NCBI GenBank assembly: GCA_036877525.1
Contig: JAZGTH010000005.1
Location: 1,352,001-1,416,000 of the forward strand
DNA length: 64,000 bases
Direction: 5' to 3'
From: Chromobotia macracanthus
Taxonomy: Eukaryota; Chordata; Actinopteri; Cypriniformes; Botiidae
Each line of letters begins with the position of its first letter. Position 1 is the stretch's first letter. This document shows positions 11,001 through 26,000 of this stretch, one piece after another. The notes below the pieces were generated by a model. The model was not told the origin of the DNA. It worked only from the letters and a program-made list of their open reading frames with translations, and searched no databases. A program made the translations under genes and the position numbers.

Positions 11001-14000
11001 TTAGATTGAAACTTCTTTGATTTGTTTTTACATGACGTTGTATATTACAAATAGCTGAATAATTGTTAATGATGGATGTTTTAAGTTAAAGATTTGGGGT
11101 TTAAAACAATGCAAAGCAATACAGCTATGATTTCAAAGATTATTGTTTTATTTTGTAAACTATTCAAGATACAATGATCAAACTAAATGTGGAGTATCTG
11201 CTCACGTGATATAAGGTGACTAGTAGATTGTATTAGTGGTTTTTACCATATCATCATACCATACTAGTTGTATACAATTCTTCATGTATGGACCTTTTGT
11301 GATCCTTTCATTAAATAAATGGCTCACTGTAAAATGGATTTTTACGTTAAGACCTTACCACCCTGCCCTGTCTTAAATTATTTGGAATAAATGATTTCTT
11401 TGTGCATTAGAATGGATGGATGAATAGAAAAAGGCTTTGGCGTGCACACAGTGGTTCACACAGTGAACCTGTAACCGCGCAACCAATGGCTAAATTTATT
11501 ACAAATCACCCATTTAATTGCAAAAATTCAAGGCGATGTGCAGGGTATTTTGCCTGCGCATGATTCAGAGATTTGCTGGCAAAAGCTATTGGTTGTGATT
11601 TGTCACTGTTGTGATAAATTTGTGACAACACTACGCCAAATCTGGCTGTAGATGCATCAACAGATAAAATGAATGGCTTACTAAATTCAGAGTCAAAAGC
11701 ACTTCTTCAACGAGTGCTGCCTTAAGATCCCGAAACGCCTGTTTACACTCCTGAGTCCAGTCATCTTGGCCAAGTTTGCAAGACAGCAATGGCCTTTTAC
11801 TGCTTTTTAATTTACAAGGCCTTTTCTGACCATCAGTCAGAGCAATCAAGGGTTTGGCCAATACAGAACAGTTTTCAGTAAAATGCTGGTAGTAGATTAC
11901 CTATTCCTAAAGGTATTTTGGAAGGCGATGGAGTGACACCATCTAACTCCATCAAATCAGTCTCTGTTGCCTGGGAAATTACATGACCAAAAAATTTATA
12001 AAATATTTTGAAGGTGAAAGTTTCAAGTTATGCTCTTTCAGGCCTTGAAATACCATTTTTAAGCTCTCTAAGCTCTCTTCTTTGGACTTGGCAAACACCA
12101 ACAAATCATCAAGATAACAGAAGATCTGGTCACCAAAATATGGTAAGCATCATGCGCATAAACGTGGTTGGACTATTAAACTGCCATTGTGGGAGACGAT
12201 TGTATTTGTGCAATCCCAGCGGTGATGAAAATGAAGTATACTTCTTGTCAAGCTCATAGACGGGTATGTTGTAATAGCCAGCCGTCAAGTCCATGGTGCT
12301 AAAACACATGTTTCCCCCCAACGTAGCCAGAACATCACGCTGATGTGAAAGCAGAGGGGTGTCTTTAACAGTTCTGGCATTAAGCCATCTGAAGTCTATG
12401 CAGATTCGCAGATCGCTGTTCTTTTTCCACACAAGGACCAAGGGAGAGGCAAATTCACTACAGGATTTGCGAATTACGTCTTTTGCCTTCATCTCTTCCA
12501 AAGTCTTTTTCAATTTATGATAATAAACAGGTGATATTCTGTGATATGGCAACCTGAATGGTTGGTTGTCTGTTAATCTAATATGATGGCAAAATTCCCG
12601 TGCCTCACCACAATCCAGATGATGTATCGAGAAGACAGACTCATATGTCCCAATCAAATCAACAAGTATCGACCTTCGCAATCACCAGCAAGAATGGAGC
12701 TAGGCCTAGCTTTTCCAGCTTATCTTTCACATTACAGATGTTACTGCACATGCTTCTGGCAGTAAGGCTAAGTGTAAACAAAGTGTCAGACAACTTATCA
12801 ACGTCCTCTAAAGCAATACAGGGGAAAACATCTGCAATTTTTGTGTTTCTGCGTAGAGTTATTTCTGTGAAGTGGGGTTGATAATCTCCATGGGTAGTCA
12901 CCCATCTTCCCACAATGGAGAAACTATTGGCCCAACCATTATCTGTTTGTTCACACATGGTGATGCACATGGTGATGCACATGGCTCAACGAGTACTGTG
13001 CTGCCAGCTGATGCCACAGTATCCATGGGCAGACGACCCCACACCAAATGTTCAGTCATAGGCTGAAGAGTTAAAGCACTTTTCAGCTTTAGAGTTCCAA
13101 CCTTGTTTGGGATGGACTACTCTCACCATCTCTCTAGTTTAGATAGAAGACAAAGAAACTGGCTACTGTCAATATGGCCCAGTGCATCAGGTTTACTCAT
13201 AACATGGCAAAATCCATCATTTGACTTGAAATGTCTTGAAGTGGCTTAAGTACATTTGTACCCAAAATAATGAGATCAGGCTGTCCTTTAAAAAAACAAG
13301 ACTGGAACTACAATCTTGTACCCATAAACCTCAAGTTTCTAATCACATAGCCCTAAAGAACTGGTTTGTTTTTCCCCACAACCCACTAAAACAATATCCG
13401 CAGGGGCCAGCATGTTTTCTGTCAACACGCTTGCTTGTTTTAACATGGGTATTATGTCTGCACTGATAGTAGTTGCCATCGACCCAGTATCCATCATTCC
13501 TTTCGACTCAATCTTATCCTGCACTAATACATTAGTGTACAACAAACTACACTTCACTTTGAGCTGTTCTGATGGTGTTTTGCAAGATTAATTTGCTAGA
13601 CTTTGGGACATTTTCACATAAAAAAAAGCATATACAGACTCAGGACTTTGAAAGGACTTTAAATCACTATCAAAGGACTTTGAACCCATGTGCCTACCAT
13701 CACCCTCCTCCAGAAGGAGGCTCAATATTTTCCCTAAGAGATCCTTCGATTGTGACCGTCAAAAGCAGCACTTGAGCTGTTTGGCATAACCTGTGACATA
13801 GACATCTCACATGTTGTGTATGTCCAGGAAGTGAAACAAAATTTGTGCAATCTACAGTGAGCAACTGTGCTGTGGTCATTACTCTGACAGACATTACACA
13901 TTTGTGGTCTCTTAACATTTGCGAGGCACAGCTGCTCTGGAGGACTGTGTGTTACATGTCAATGCTTTAACCAACATATTTATTGTGCTATCCATTGTGT

Positions 14001-17000
14001 TACTTTTACACGTTGCATGATCGGGCTCAACTGAACTCCCTGGAGCCCTAACAAATTGAATTTTACAAGGTGGTGTACAAAACTTAACAGTACTGACAAC
14101 ACTAGCTGTTTGTTGCGAGAACTGATATTCATATACTTTGCGGTCTCTTACAAATTCATCCAAATGATCCTGTACCTCTGCAGCAGTGCACTCATGCAGT
14201 GGTTTGCTTAAAAACATCATTGAGAGACCTTTATCTGGACAATTACATATGAACATAGCCATCTCCATGTCCCGATTTTGCAATGTTCTGCCCTCACTTT
14301 TTTCGATGCTTTTCAGCTAGGTCAGCAACTTTGTTTAATCTAATCCAATAATCAAAAGGACCTTCATTATGATATGGCTTGGTAGCGTAAAAGTCAGCCA
14401 GGGGAAGACCGGTGGTTATAACACCGCTGATGTGTTGTTTAACACCCAATAACATCCCTTGCACAGCCCATAAGTTTGTTTTATGATATTGTTGTTATAT
14501 TAGATATTGTTGTTGCTATGGATCCTGTGGCTCCTGATTGATGGGAAGAGTAATTAAAACTTGACCTAACCCTATCCTGGATTTGTTTGATTAGTCCAAC
14601 TTTAGACCAAAACAGGCAAACTGAATAGACCTGTATCTAAAATTTGTTTGCTGCTGGAAACTGAATACTAAAGTGGAATAGGAAATGTGTGTGAAGACAT
14701 TTATGGCTCTATTTATGTGTATTTTGTGTAATTGTAAATGTATATTTTTACAATTACTAGAGGGTAATGTTAACTTTTGGGTCACCTGGAACCTGCTCGA
14801 TTTATATGGTGACTAGTAGATTGTATTAGGTGTGCACAGGTGGCAGGAATATATGGTTCTTACCATACCCTCATAGTATATCAGTGTTATATAATTCCTC
14901 ATGTATGGACCTTTGTGATCTTTTCATTAAATAATCGACTCATCGTAAAATGGATAATATGAAGTGTGATTCTAAGTTATGTGTAAAGAACATCATACCA
15001 CCCTACCCTATTGCTCTATATCACACTTCACTGACATCAAAAGCAATCAAACATTTAGCCTCAGAAAACATTATGTAGCAATCTAAGTTCAGAAATGTGA
15101 TAATCAATGTGAGTGACTGTAATAATTATGCAGACAAAAAATATTGAAATATAATTTCAATACCAAAGTTCCAATGAAAACTATTAAAAACCATACTTCA
15201 CCGCTACAGCCAAGAGACTGTGTGACCCACCTTATCCCATCGTCCTGTGCAACCCAAACTCCTGTATTACATAATCATGAGACGATCTCTTCTCAAAGAA
15301 CCATAAAGCCACAGGATATGTGACATAACAACAGATGGCGGAAATGCACAATTTTACTTTGTGACCTAGTAAGTAGAAGAAGAGTGATGCTGAACTGCTT
15401 CAACTGCTTCAACTGCTGCTGGGGTGCTTTTCAATACTCAAACTGATGCCTTGCTTGTTTCCTCACTCCTCTTGCCTCCAACCTGTTACCCGGAAACCAA
15501 TCAAAATCAGCCATCTAGGACATTTTTAAAAAAAGTCTAAAACGTAATTAGCTACTGGAAAAGCTACACTGTTTTAAAAGTAACTAAGCTACTGTCAAGT
15601 GACTAAAAAAAGTTGATAGCGTTGATGAAAAGCTGATAGCGTTGTTACTTAGAGTTAGCTACCCCCAACACTACTTTTCATGGAGGCTCAGACTTTAAAG
15701 TTGCTTGGAAGGTCATGTTGATGTTTTTTTTAATGCCTATATTCAGTGGTGGAAATGGCAGAGATTCACTGGGGGACCCCAGTTGGTGGACATATTTTTA
15801 AACACGGATACAGAAAATGCCATTATATTCATGTATAAAATTTGCATAGCATTTGGAGGTTGTCACATGGATAAAAAAAATGGAAATAATCATTTTTGAA
15901 CTGGAATGTCCTTGAAATTCACACCCTGGACTCAGTCCCCCCATTTCCAGCCTTTCTGTATTGAATTCATTTTATTTTATGGTATAGCAGCATGGTTTGA
16001 TAATCTGACAGTTACCCTTAGATCTCAGTTGAACAGTTTGCAGCATAGGTGGTTAGATTTGGGGGTTTGCCACTCTCCTGAGTCTTCGTTTAAGAAAATT
16101 ATTCTCAGACAGGCACAGACATTGACTCTGGACCCTTCTCATGTACTACATTCAGACTTCAACTACTTCCATCTGGTTGCCGTTACTACACCCCAAGGTT
16201 TAGAAACAACCTCAGTAAATTCTTTTGTTCCTTTGGCCACAAGATTGTTAAACTTTAGTGCAGATGGCATGACAATACGATTGCTATTAATGCAATAAGT
16301 ATCTTGTTACGTAGCTTATTTGTAATGCCCAAAAGAAATTTTACTTAAGAGAGACAATAAAATGATTTTTATTATACTGAACATACACATAATATATTTC
16401 TAAGTATGGTTCTCCATCTGGGTGTCAGTTGCTGTTTGGAAGAAATTCTACAGACATCCCAGCACCTAGTTTGCTTGGCTGGGTGAACCCCCAGTAGTTA
16501 TATTTAAGTTAGTATCACCTTCAATGCTTTCTAAACAGCAATGGAGTTTTCATCTATGTTATGCTCTTATTGATGTATTTTCTTCAGTCCAAGTTAGCCA
16601 TTTAAAAACAAATAAATATAGCTGCGAGAAGTCACTACCAGGGTTCAAGCACTATAAAAAATCAAGTGTATAGAGCCTGTAAGCACCTAAATCAGCAATT
16701 ATAAATAATAATTTTCAACATCTTCAGGTAACTTTGTAAACTTTGTAATCAGCTTTATTGGATGAGTTACAAAGTTAAAACATGGGTCAGATGTTACTTT
16801 GTTAGATTAAAAGGAAAGTTAAAAGGATGAGACTTACAATAGTTATAACTTTAGCCTTCCAAATGCAAAAGTTAAAAATATTTTGGCAATTACTGACCTA
16901 GAGAATTCAGAATTATAACTGGTTTTATTGATTTTATTGACTGGTTTTATTAAGTGAACAACCTAGGACTAGTTCTCAAAAATATTTTTGTTTAATTTTT

Positions 17001-20000
17001 CTTTCAAATTGTTGACTCCAGTGACTTTTTGCACTGGTTTTGTTCCGATCGGGCAAAGAAAACTAGCACTAGTTTGCAAAAGTTGTTTGTTTTTCAAAAA
17101 AATTACAGATGGTAAAAAAAAAAAAAACGATTTGTCTTTTTGTTCTTCAGTCAAGAATTTTAATGGCAGAGTACAGTGCAAGTCGCTAGACCTTGTCATT
17201 TGGGCTGCCCAATCAGTTTTATTAAAAAATAATAGTAAATATAGCTGTAAGCAACAAATATCAGATTCAAGCGTTTAAAACTTTGTGTGTGCAAAAAACA
17301 TTATGTATGATGTAACAGTGAATTTATATATCCATATGAAAAATGTATAAAAATGTCATCCAAATGATCATATACATGTTTAAAACTATTCCTGAAATAA
17401 CAGTTTCGACAGTAACTTCACAGCTGACTCAACATGCATGGTTTGTAAACCTAAAAGTTAAAGTTTCAAATTATCTTGCTTACCACTTCAACACATTTCA
17501 CAGCAAGCATGCTATATTGAATAAGAAGCTGTATCTTTACAGGCAAGTTCAAGATCAAAAAAATACGTCATCAGCATCTTGTCTTCAGAAAGCCTGTTAG
17601 TCTGCACGTAGCCAGGCAAAGAAGTGATAGAAAAAGAGTGAGATCTAATAGGACTGGGCATACGCAGGCCTCACAGCCGAAGAGGAGATTTTATCTGAGG
17701 ATTGTGATCTCCTCAAAGTCTGCGAAGAAGAGCATACTGTGGCCAGGTCCACCGAGGGGGGATCCCTGTGCACACCATCACCTCATGCCAAACCTCTCTC
17801 GGAGCCCCCAGCAGGAGCTTTTACTTTCCTCTGCAGCTCAGGCATTTCGGGGGTAGAAGCAACTGCCGGTTCATCTGTCCAGGCTTCTCATTCTAGTTTG
17901 TTTGCATGGCTTTTAAAAACAATAGAGAGAGTGTACAGAATTCAATTTGCCTCCCATCCTCCTCTTTTCAACAGCGTTTTACAGGAGAGCAGCATTTAGT
18001 GTTGGCCCAGAAACTAGAGACTCTGTTGGCGAAAGGGGTCATAGAACGTGTTCCCTTCACTTGAGAGATCTAGGCTTTTACAGCAGATATTTTTTTATAG
18101 TTCCCAAAAAGGAACTGCGTCCTATTCTGGATCTACATTGCTTGAATTGGTCTCTGATGAGATACAGATTCAAGATGTTGACGCTCAGACAGATTGTGTT
18201 CAAGCGACAATAGATCTGAAGGATGCATACTTTCACATCAAGATTCTGCCAGAACACAGAAAGTTTCTCAGGTTCGCTTTTGGAGGCAAAGCCTACCAGT
18301 ATCAAATGCTTCCTTTCGGCCTAGCTCTATCACCATGCACCTTCACAAAGTGCGTGGACACAGCCCTGGCTCCATTGAGACTCCAGGGCATCTGCGTACT
18401 GAACTACATAGAGGATCTGCTGGTTATTGCCAGCTGTCAAGAGTTAGCTACATGGCATCGAAATTTCGTGTTAGCTCATATGAGGTGCTTAGGGCTGAGA
18501 CTCAACCCCAAGAAGAGTATGCTGTCTCCTGTTCAGAGAACCATTTTTTAGGGGTAATTTGGGACTCCACTACGATATGGGCACAATTGTCTTCTGCATG
18601 TGTGGAGTCAATCCTTGCTGTTGTGGGCAGCGCCCAGGTAGGTCGACATCTGACAGTCCTAAGGGCTTTATCTTTGGCTCCGTTTGAGCCCCTAGAGTCA
18701 GCCTTGGACAAATTTCTGACTCTTAAGGTGGCTCTACATCATCAACTTAAGTTTGAGCTCTTACATCACTCAAAAGACTTCATTTGTTATGTCCAGTTAG
18801 AGCCTTGAGGATCTATATTTACCGCTCAGACCAGTGGCGTAAGACCTCTCAGCTTTTAGTCTGTTTTGGTGGCCACAACAGAGGTAAGGTGGTCACGAAA
18901 CAGCACGGATCACTGATGCTATTACTCTGGCCTATGAGGCCAATGACCTTGTGTCACCTTTGGGTATTAAAGACCATTTTACCAGGGGTGTAACATCATC
19001 CAAGTCATGAGAGTGGCTTTTTAAACTTCCTTGAGGCATGTCGAGTCAAACAATATCCAATGTTCCTTGGTCTCATATTGGGCTTTGGCCATTTAGAACC
19101 TTGTCATAAAATGCTTTCTTACGAACACTTGTGTATCTTTACAAAACTTTGTATGGGTTATCATCCTCATTGTCTGAAGGTACTTACAAAGCATGGAGCC
19201 AGTGGCCCCTAGTGATCACAAGTTAACAATTTATAAAACTACTTATAACTTTTGAATAATTTGCCTTATTGTCATGAGACTTATCTTTTTAGATTCCTTA
19301 TTTCAAGTGTAAAATACCAAATTTGTCATAGTTGATGTACTTCCTGTCTGTAATTTTTAGTTATTTTTTGAACTCTTACTAGGTCTGATATGAATCACAA
19401 AATTTTGAGTGCATCATCTCTGGATGTTCCTGGCAGAAACATATTAAAATCTTTTTAATAAATCAAATGGTTCTCGAGTAACACATCAAGATATTAGATG
19501 GCAAGTATCCCAGACTCTGCCTCAACAGTGCTGTGTTATATTGAATGAATGAATGATTCATTGTGATCACATCATGACTGTTTCATAACAATTTGGGGGC
19601 AGCCTCACCTATTGATCAAAAAAGGTCATTTTGCTTGTTTTTTAAGGCTGTTTTTCTAAATTTATCATTGGTGATGTCCACATATATTTCCCTTGATGCC
19701 CTTAGTGGGCTTGACCCAGTAATTGCTGCTTGCAGCTATACATACGCATTTTAGTTTTGTAACGAATAACCAGAAGAACATGTTGGCCCAATTTTATTTT
19801 TGCCTATAAAATTAATTTTAAGCATTTAAACATTTAGTGATGCTTTTTTCTGCTTTTTTCTTTTTTGCAGTGGAATCTGGTTTGTACCCTTCGTTCACTG
19901 AAACAGATGAGCCAAACCATTTACATGGGTGGAGTACTGACAGGTGCCATTGTATTTGGAGGATTATCTGACAGGTAATGCAAACTTTCATGTCCACTGT

Positions 20001-23000
20001 ATGTCATTATACTTAGACATCTTTACAACATATTCAGATAGGATCCACTGATCAATGCTGTACAATCACATTTTAAGATCACATATCTGTTGCAAGAAAT
20101 AAAAGCACTATATGTTTCACTCCTATGTTAGGCCTTTTCTACAGTATTGTATACCTATATTTGATCGTATTATAATGCCAGACTGAAGCACATTAGTAAT
20201 TGTGCTTTTTACTGTAATCTTAAAATTACTTCAGGATCTCGACTAAAGGGATTTCAGTTTTCCTTTCTATGTTGATGCATTTACAAAAATCGCCACACAT
20301 GCCTGTTTTTGCATACAAACTATGCTGTAGAGAAACATTTTTCCACAGCAAAAATATGCCATTTACACTTTTTTACACTAAAAATGATGTGACTGTTTGT
20401 GTTAACATTTGAGTTATACAACTATTGAGCTGAAAATAAAAATCATTGAATAATAATATGCAGATTATGCATAGAATAATGTAATTAGCAGCACATTGTT
20501 CTTACTAGTCTTGATATCATAAAGAATTGGCATGTTACACGTTATGATTGGGACTCAACAATTTTATGCAGAGAGCAGAACGATTATCTCAACGACCGCA
20601 TGCCAGTTAGAAGACATCATTCGCGTCCACTTGTCTCACCCCCTGTTACGCCTCCAGCACCAGAACCCATGCGAATGGATTCTAACCATCTAACAAAATC
20701 TGAACACGTCGCATCTCCTTTGGTTTATGTCTATACTGTGGTTTCTCTAGTCACTTCATCTAAACCTGTCCTACTTGTGCTTTGCCTACTCTCAAACCCC
20801 TTACAGCTCATATTATAACTCCCATCTGCTCCTTTCCAGTACAAGCCCTCCTAGACTCCGGATCCTTAGGGAATTTCATCTCCCAAGCACTCCTTAACTG
20901 CCTTCAGTTACCCCATAAGAAGCATTCCCATGTACTTAAGATTGAGACAATTCAAGGAAAACCATTGGGGTATGGGTAGATCTGCTACATGTCTCTGCCT
21001 GTCATGCTCAATGTAGGTTGTTTCCATCAGGATTACACATTCTGGTGCTGGAGGGCTCCACTGTTGATATCATCCTGGGATGCTGGCTCTCCAAACACTC
21101 CCCACTTCCTTGTCCCCACAATCAAGAACTACAGCTATGTTTAATGAACAAAGAAAGTCCAGAGCCTCAAGATTGTCCCAAAATTCCTTCTGAATACCGG
21201 GGGCGTTTTGGGATGTATTCATGATCACTGACCATGCGACTGCGCCATTGACCTGCTGCCTGGGACTAAACTCTCAAAAGGTAGAATTTACCCCCTGTCC
21301 ATCCCGGAAGGCAATGTAATGGAGGAGTATATCGAAGAGACTCTAGATCAACAGTTCATCCATCCATCCACCTCACCAGCAGCCTCAAGTTTTTTTTTAT
21401 TGTGGGGAAAAAGTACAAAGGCTTAAGACCCTGTATTGACTATTGTATCCTTAATTCACAAACTGTTAAATTCCCCTATCCACTTCCCCTGCTCCCGGCT
21501 GCCCTCAAGGAACTCTGTGGAGCTTGTAATTTTACCTGCGAAATGTGTATAACCTTGTTGAATCTGGGAAGGAGAAGAGTGGAAGACTGTTTTTGTTACT
21601 CCCTCTGGTTACTGAGTATCGGGTTATGCCCTATGGTCTAACTCCCTGTCTTCCAGGGATTTATGAATAAGGTATTCCGGGAGAATATCATCATATTGAT
21701 GATATTCTGATCTACTCCTGGCTGAACATTGCTGACAAGTTGAGCAGGTCCTTCTTAAAATAAGAGTGTATCAGTTATTCCTGAAACTTGAGAAATTCAA
21801 GTTCCACAAGACCACCATACATGTTCTCGGTTATGTTATTAGTTTCAAGGGTGTCCAGATGGACCAGGGGAAGGTACAAGCTATCCGTGATTGGCCAAGA
21901 CCTCAAACTATTAAATAATTTTTAAGCTTCTCAAATTTCTATTGTCATTTTATCCAAAATTTTAGTCTTCTCACAGCCTCCCTCACATCCTTCCTCCGTA
22001 AGCACCCCAAGTCTCTGTTCTGGAACCCTGAAAGGCCCTAAAAAGGCCCTAAAAGCCTATGAAAAACTCAAACAGGTTTTCTGCACTGCTCCAATCTTAA
22101 CACACCCAAATCCTCAGCTCCCCTTCGTCTAAGATATTGATGCCTTCACCGCCTGGGTCAGAGCTATCCCAATATCATGGAGAGCCTCCACTCCTCTATC
22201 ACTGTGCCTACTACTCCAAGAAGCTATCCACAGCAGTGCAGAACTATGACATCGGGAGTTGTGAGCTGCTGACCCAAACTGAACCTGCTCTGCTGGGAGG
22301 TAAGACCTATGTACCGACCTCCCTCCGTTTAAACCTTCTGGGCTCACTCCATGCTTCTCAAAGGCTCTGGACATCCAGGCAGCCAGCGTACTCTCTCGCT
22401 TCTTTTAAGATCGGTACTGATGGCCCAAAATGTCTCCCAGTACATCCAAGGATGTCTGTGCCATCTTCAGTACTGCATGCCAACTTCCCACTAGTAAATT
22501 GGTTCCTCTACCCATACCACACAGGCCATGGTCCCACACTGGAGTCGACTTCATCACCAACTCAGATTCCCACACCTGTATCCTAGTAGTGGTTGACCAG
22601 TTCTCCAAATCCTGTAACCTAATCCCCCTTAAAGGTCTCCCCACCTCCTTCAAAACCTCCTTCGAGTTATTATTCCAACATATCTTTCGTAATTTTGGTA
22701 TCCCAGAATACATTGTCTCCGATCGTGGGCCCCAGTTTATTTTCCAGGTGTGGAAGTCATTCTTCAAACTACTTAGAGTCTTTGTCAGTTTGTCATCTCA
22801 GACTAATGGCCAGACTGAGCAGAAGATTCAGGAAATTGGGAAATATCTGCGGTCCTATTGCCATGACAATCACCACAGATGGAACGTACACTGGACCGAG
22901 TATGCACAAAATTCCCTAAGACAATCCTCCACCGGGCTAACACCATTCTAATGCATACTCAGTTTGCAAATTACCCTTTATCCCTGGTCAGGCGAACCAT

Positions 23001-26000
23001 CTGAAGTTCCAGCTGTGGACCACTTCTTCCGTGAGAGCGAGGGAGTGTTCACTTCACTTTGTCTGGTCTCACAGCTTGCCATTGTGCCTTATTTCAAACG
23101 TCGTTGTTTATGCCATCATACTATTAACGTATGCAGTTATGTTTATCCAAGTGTTGATCTGATTTCCCTGATGATAATTTGTTGTCTGGATATTCTTTTT
23201 TTTGGACTATAAAGCTAATAAAGATTCTGTGTTTACACTTACCTGCCTGTTCTCCTGTGTGTATGCTGACAGACACTTGGTTTCACTTTTTCATTTACTT
23301 GACTAGATTTTCATCATCTAGTGTATGTAGTATCTTTTCAGTTCTTGCTTTAACACATCCATGTTTACTTTATGCTTGTTAAAATTAAAGCTGTTAATTT
23401 ACTCACCCTCAGGACAGTGTAAATGGCATGTTTTCTTCAGTAGAACAGTAAAGAAGATTTCTAGCTGAAACCATGGTCCTTGGTGATTCAAGTCCTGTCT
23501 TTGGAAATTAAAAGGCAGATACAGGCAAGACAAAATGATTCCCTGTGGCTCCTGATGACATATTGAGGTCTTATGAAGCAAAACAATCAGTCTGTGCAAG
23601 AAACTAAATATTAACAACATTATTAGCCTCAAGTGTCTGAGCTGCATCTACAAAGCAATTATGTAAGAAGTAATGCGTAATTACCTCAAAAACAGTGTGA
23701 GTCACAACAGAAGTGAAGTGTGTTGTTTGGACTTGTTTTTACACATAGAGGAGACAGGGCACGACTTATTTTTCACCCAAACCTATATGTATGCCATCAG
23801 GACACTTGGAATATACAAGTAATTTTATAATGCTTTTTCATCCTTTTGATGCATGAGGAAGCTTGGAATGTTTACCTTAGGCTGTGGATTACAGGTTATA
23901 ATGTTGTAAATAATGTCCAGTTTTATTTTATAAACATATTGTTCCACTTTATAATACCTCAATATATCACCACATTACATGTGGGGTGTAATGTGCCAAA
24001 AAGAAGATGAAAACAATGAAACTGAATCTAACTGCAGGTAAAAAGTGTTTTATAAATCACACATGAAACATGTTAAGGACAAACCATGATGAACACCATG
24101 ATAATACAAACAAAAAGTAGGGATGGCCGATGTGAAACTGATGTTTCAACGCTGTATCGAGATACCAAAGCATAGATGTTTCGAAAACTGCTCCGAAGGG
24201 TGATTCTAAACACCCATCATGTGACTACGGCTAACTGAAGCTTTGGTGTGTTTCACAAGTGTTTTGACATCTGGCATATACCTGCTGAATCTGTGTTTGA
24301 TTGACAGGGTCGAGAACAAACCACACAATCTCACATCTGTTGCAACCTAACTCCCACAAAATTTAAAAGTAAAGTTAATGCATCTTCACCTCCTTGGTTT
24401 TTGTGAGAGGACTCGGTTTGAGCCCCGCTCAAAGCTGGTGTAAGACTGTTTTTGAAAAAATCTTGATATGTAATAAATTTGAGACATTTCTTTTATTAAC
24501 CTGCATTTTCATTACTAAAATAATCTATAGTTATTCACAATGAAGAGCCTGCAGATTACAAATCCAATCTCATGTACTTAAATATTAAAAACTGAACACA
24601 TTAAAAAAACAACAATAAAAAACAAGAAATTATTATTTAAAGTCTTCTGTTCCTTCAAACAAACCCATGGACTTATGATGCATTTCTCATATATCCATGC
24701 ATTTTATGAATCAAGGTCCACGGTTTCACCTAAAAATCTTTTTTATTTTTCTATTGAAAAAATGTCATACATTTTTGGGTGAACTAAGTAGTTACCTTGT
24801 AGTTTGTGCCTTCCTGTCTTTGCTACTTTTGTCTATTGTAATGCAAATATAGCCTTACTCTTCCTTAATCTTTGTCAGTTATTGTTTTAACATAGCCACA
24901 TTTACTTTATGCTGGTTAAGCAGTTACAGTGTATTTTTTTCTTGGATTACTGTTTTTTTTTACTCTTGTACTGTAATCATTAATCTTCACTACAACTGTG
25001 ACACTGAAATTTTGATAAAGATAAATTAAAGAGAAATTGCTTCAGATAGATAGCTTCAAACATAACTATTGACATTTGCGAGCCTCTAAACTTATATTGT
25101 ACGTTTAACATATTACTGTTTTCTGTCTTATTCTGAAATGCAAGCACCCTTCACTCTACTCCAATCAGAAACTTAGCATAAGAAGTTACAGTGTCAATTC
25201 AAACAGGTGAAGCACATTTTTAAAACTTTTTATATTCATGTAGGTTTGGTCGTAAGGCAATGCTGATTTGGTCCTACTTTCAGCTGGCAGTTTTGGGCAC
25301 GTTAACAGCTCTATCTCCATCTTACGTGGTGTACTGCACTCTCAGATTCCTGACTGGGATGTCTGTGTCCGGAGTTATTCTGAATGCTGTCTCACTCAGT
25401 AAGCCTCATTAATCTCCCTAACATAAAATCCAGTTATGTTTATATTAAAATTATATAAAAACAAAATTTTTACATAAATATTAAATTTCAAATATTAAAG
25501 GGATATTGTACTCAAAAGTAAAAGTTCTGTCATCATTTACTCACCATTATGATTCTTCAAATCTATATATCTTTTGTTCAAGTAGAGATAATTGGAAGAA
25601 TGCTGGGCCTTGTTGCATGAAAACCCTTAAGTAAGGGTATACTCAAGGAGAAAATAATCCCTGAGGGATAGTATTTCTTTAAGAGCGTTGCAACAAACGA
25701 CTTAACATCACCCTTACTTAGCTGTTTATATTAAGCATTTCACAAAAGTTTCTGTCAAAAGCAACAGAGAACTGGCTGATATAGATACAAAATCGCCCAC
25801 AGTAAACAGAACATACCTCGTTGAGGCATACAGTCACATGATTTGAAAACACAGTGGATAAACTTTCTTTATAAACACATTCATGTCACAAACAACCAAA
25901 TGATCACAAATACAACAATAAACGTTTACACCACTAATAGGAACATATAAATGAATCACTAGTCATCACAGACACTGTTCTCTTCTATTGTGTCGGCTGC

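Larger units (their letters stand above)
10850..15674. mobile_element. DNA transposon split by a gypsy element (composite)
   Basis: The left part (from 10856, TGTGGGGGTAAACTACT) and the right part (15535-15674, which reads GTAGTGTTGGGGGTAGCTAA on the minus strand) are inverted partners rich in AGTAGCTAA/TAGCTAC motifs. They look like the two ends of one non-autonomous fish DNA transposon. The intervening ~3.8 kb is a gypsy-like element (next entry). No transposase is visible in the flanking arms. Confidence 0.55.

Noticed and set aside
24390..24440. Possible tRNA or tRNA-derived SINE because of GGTTTGAGCCCC
   Set aside because: No A box, no cloverleaf and no anticodon arm were found. It lies inside a hAT-like repeat.
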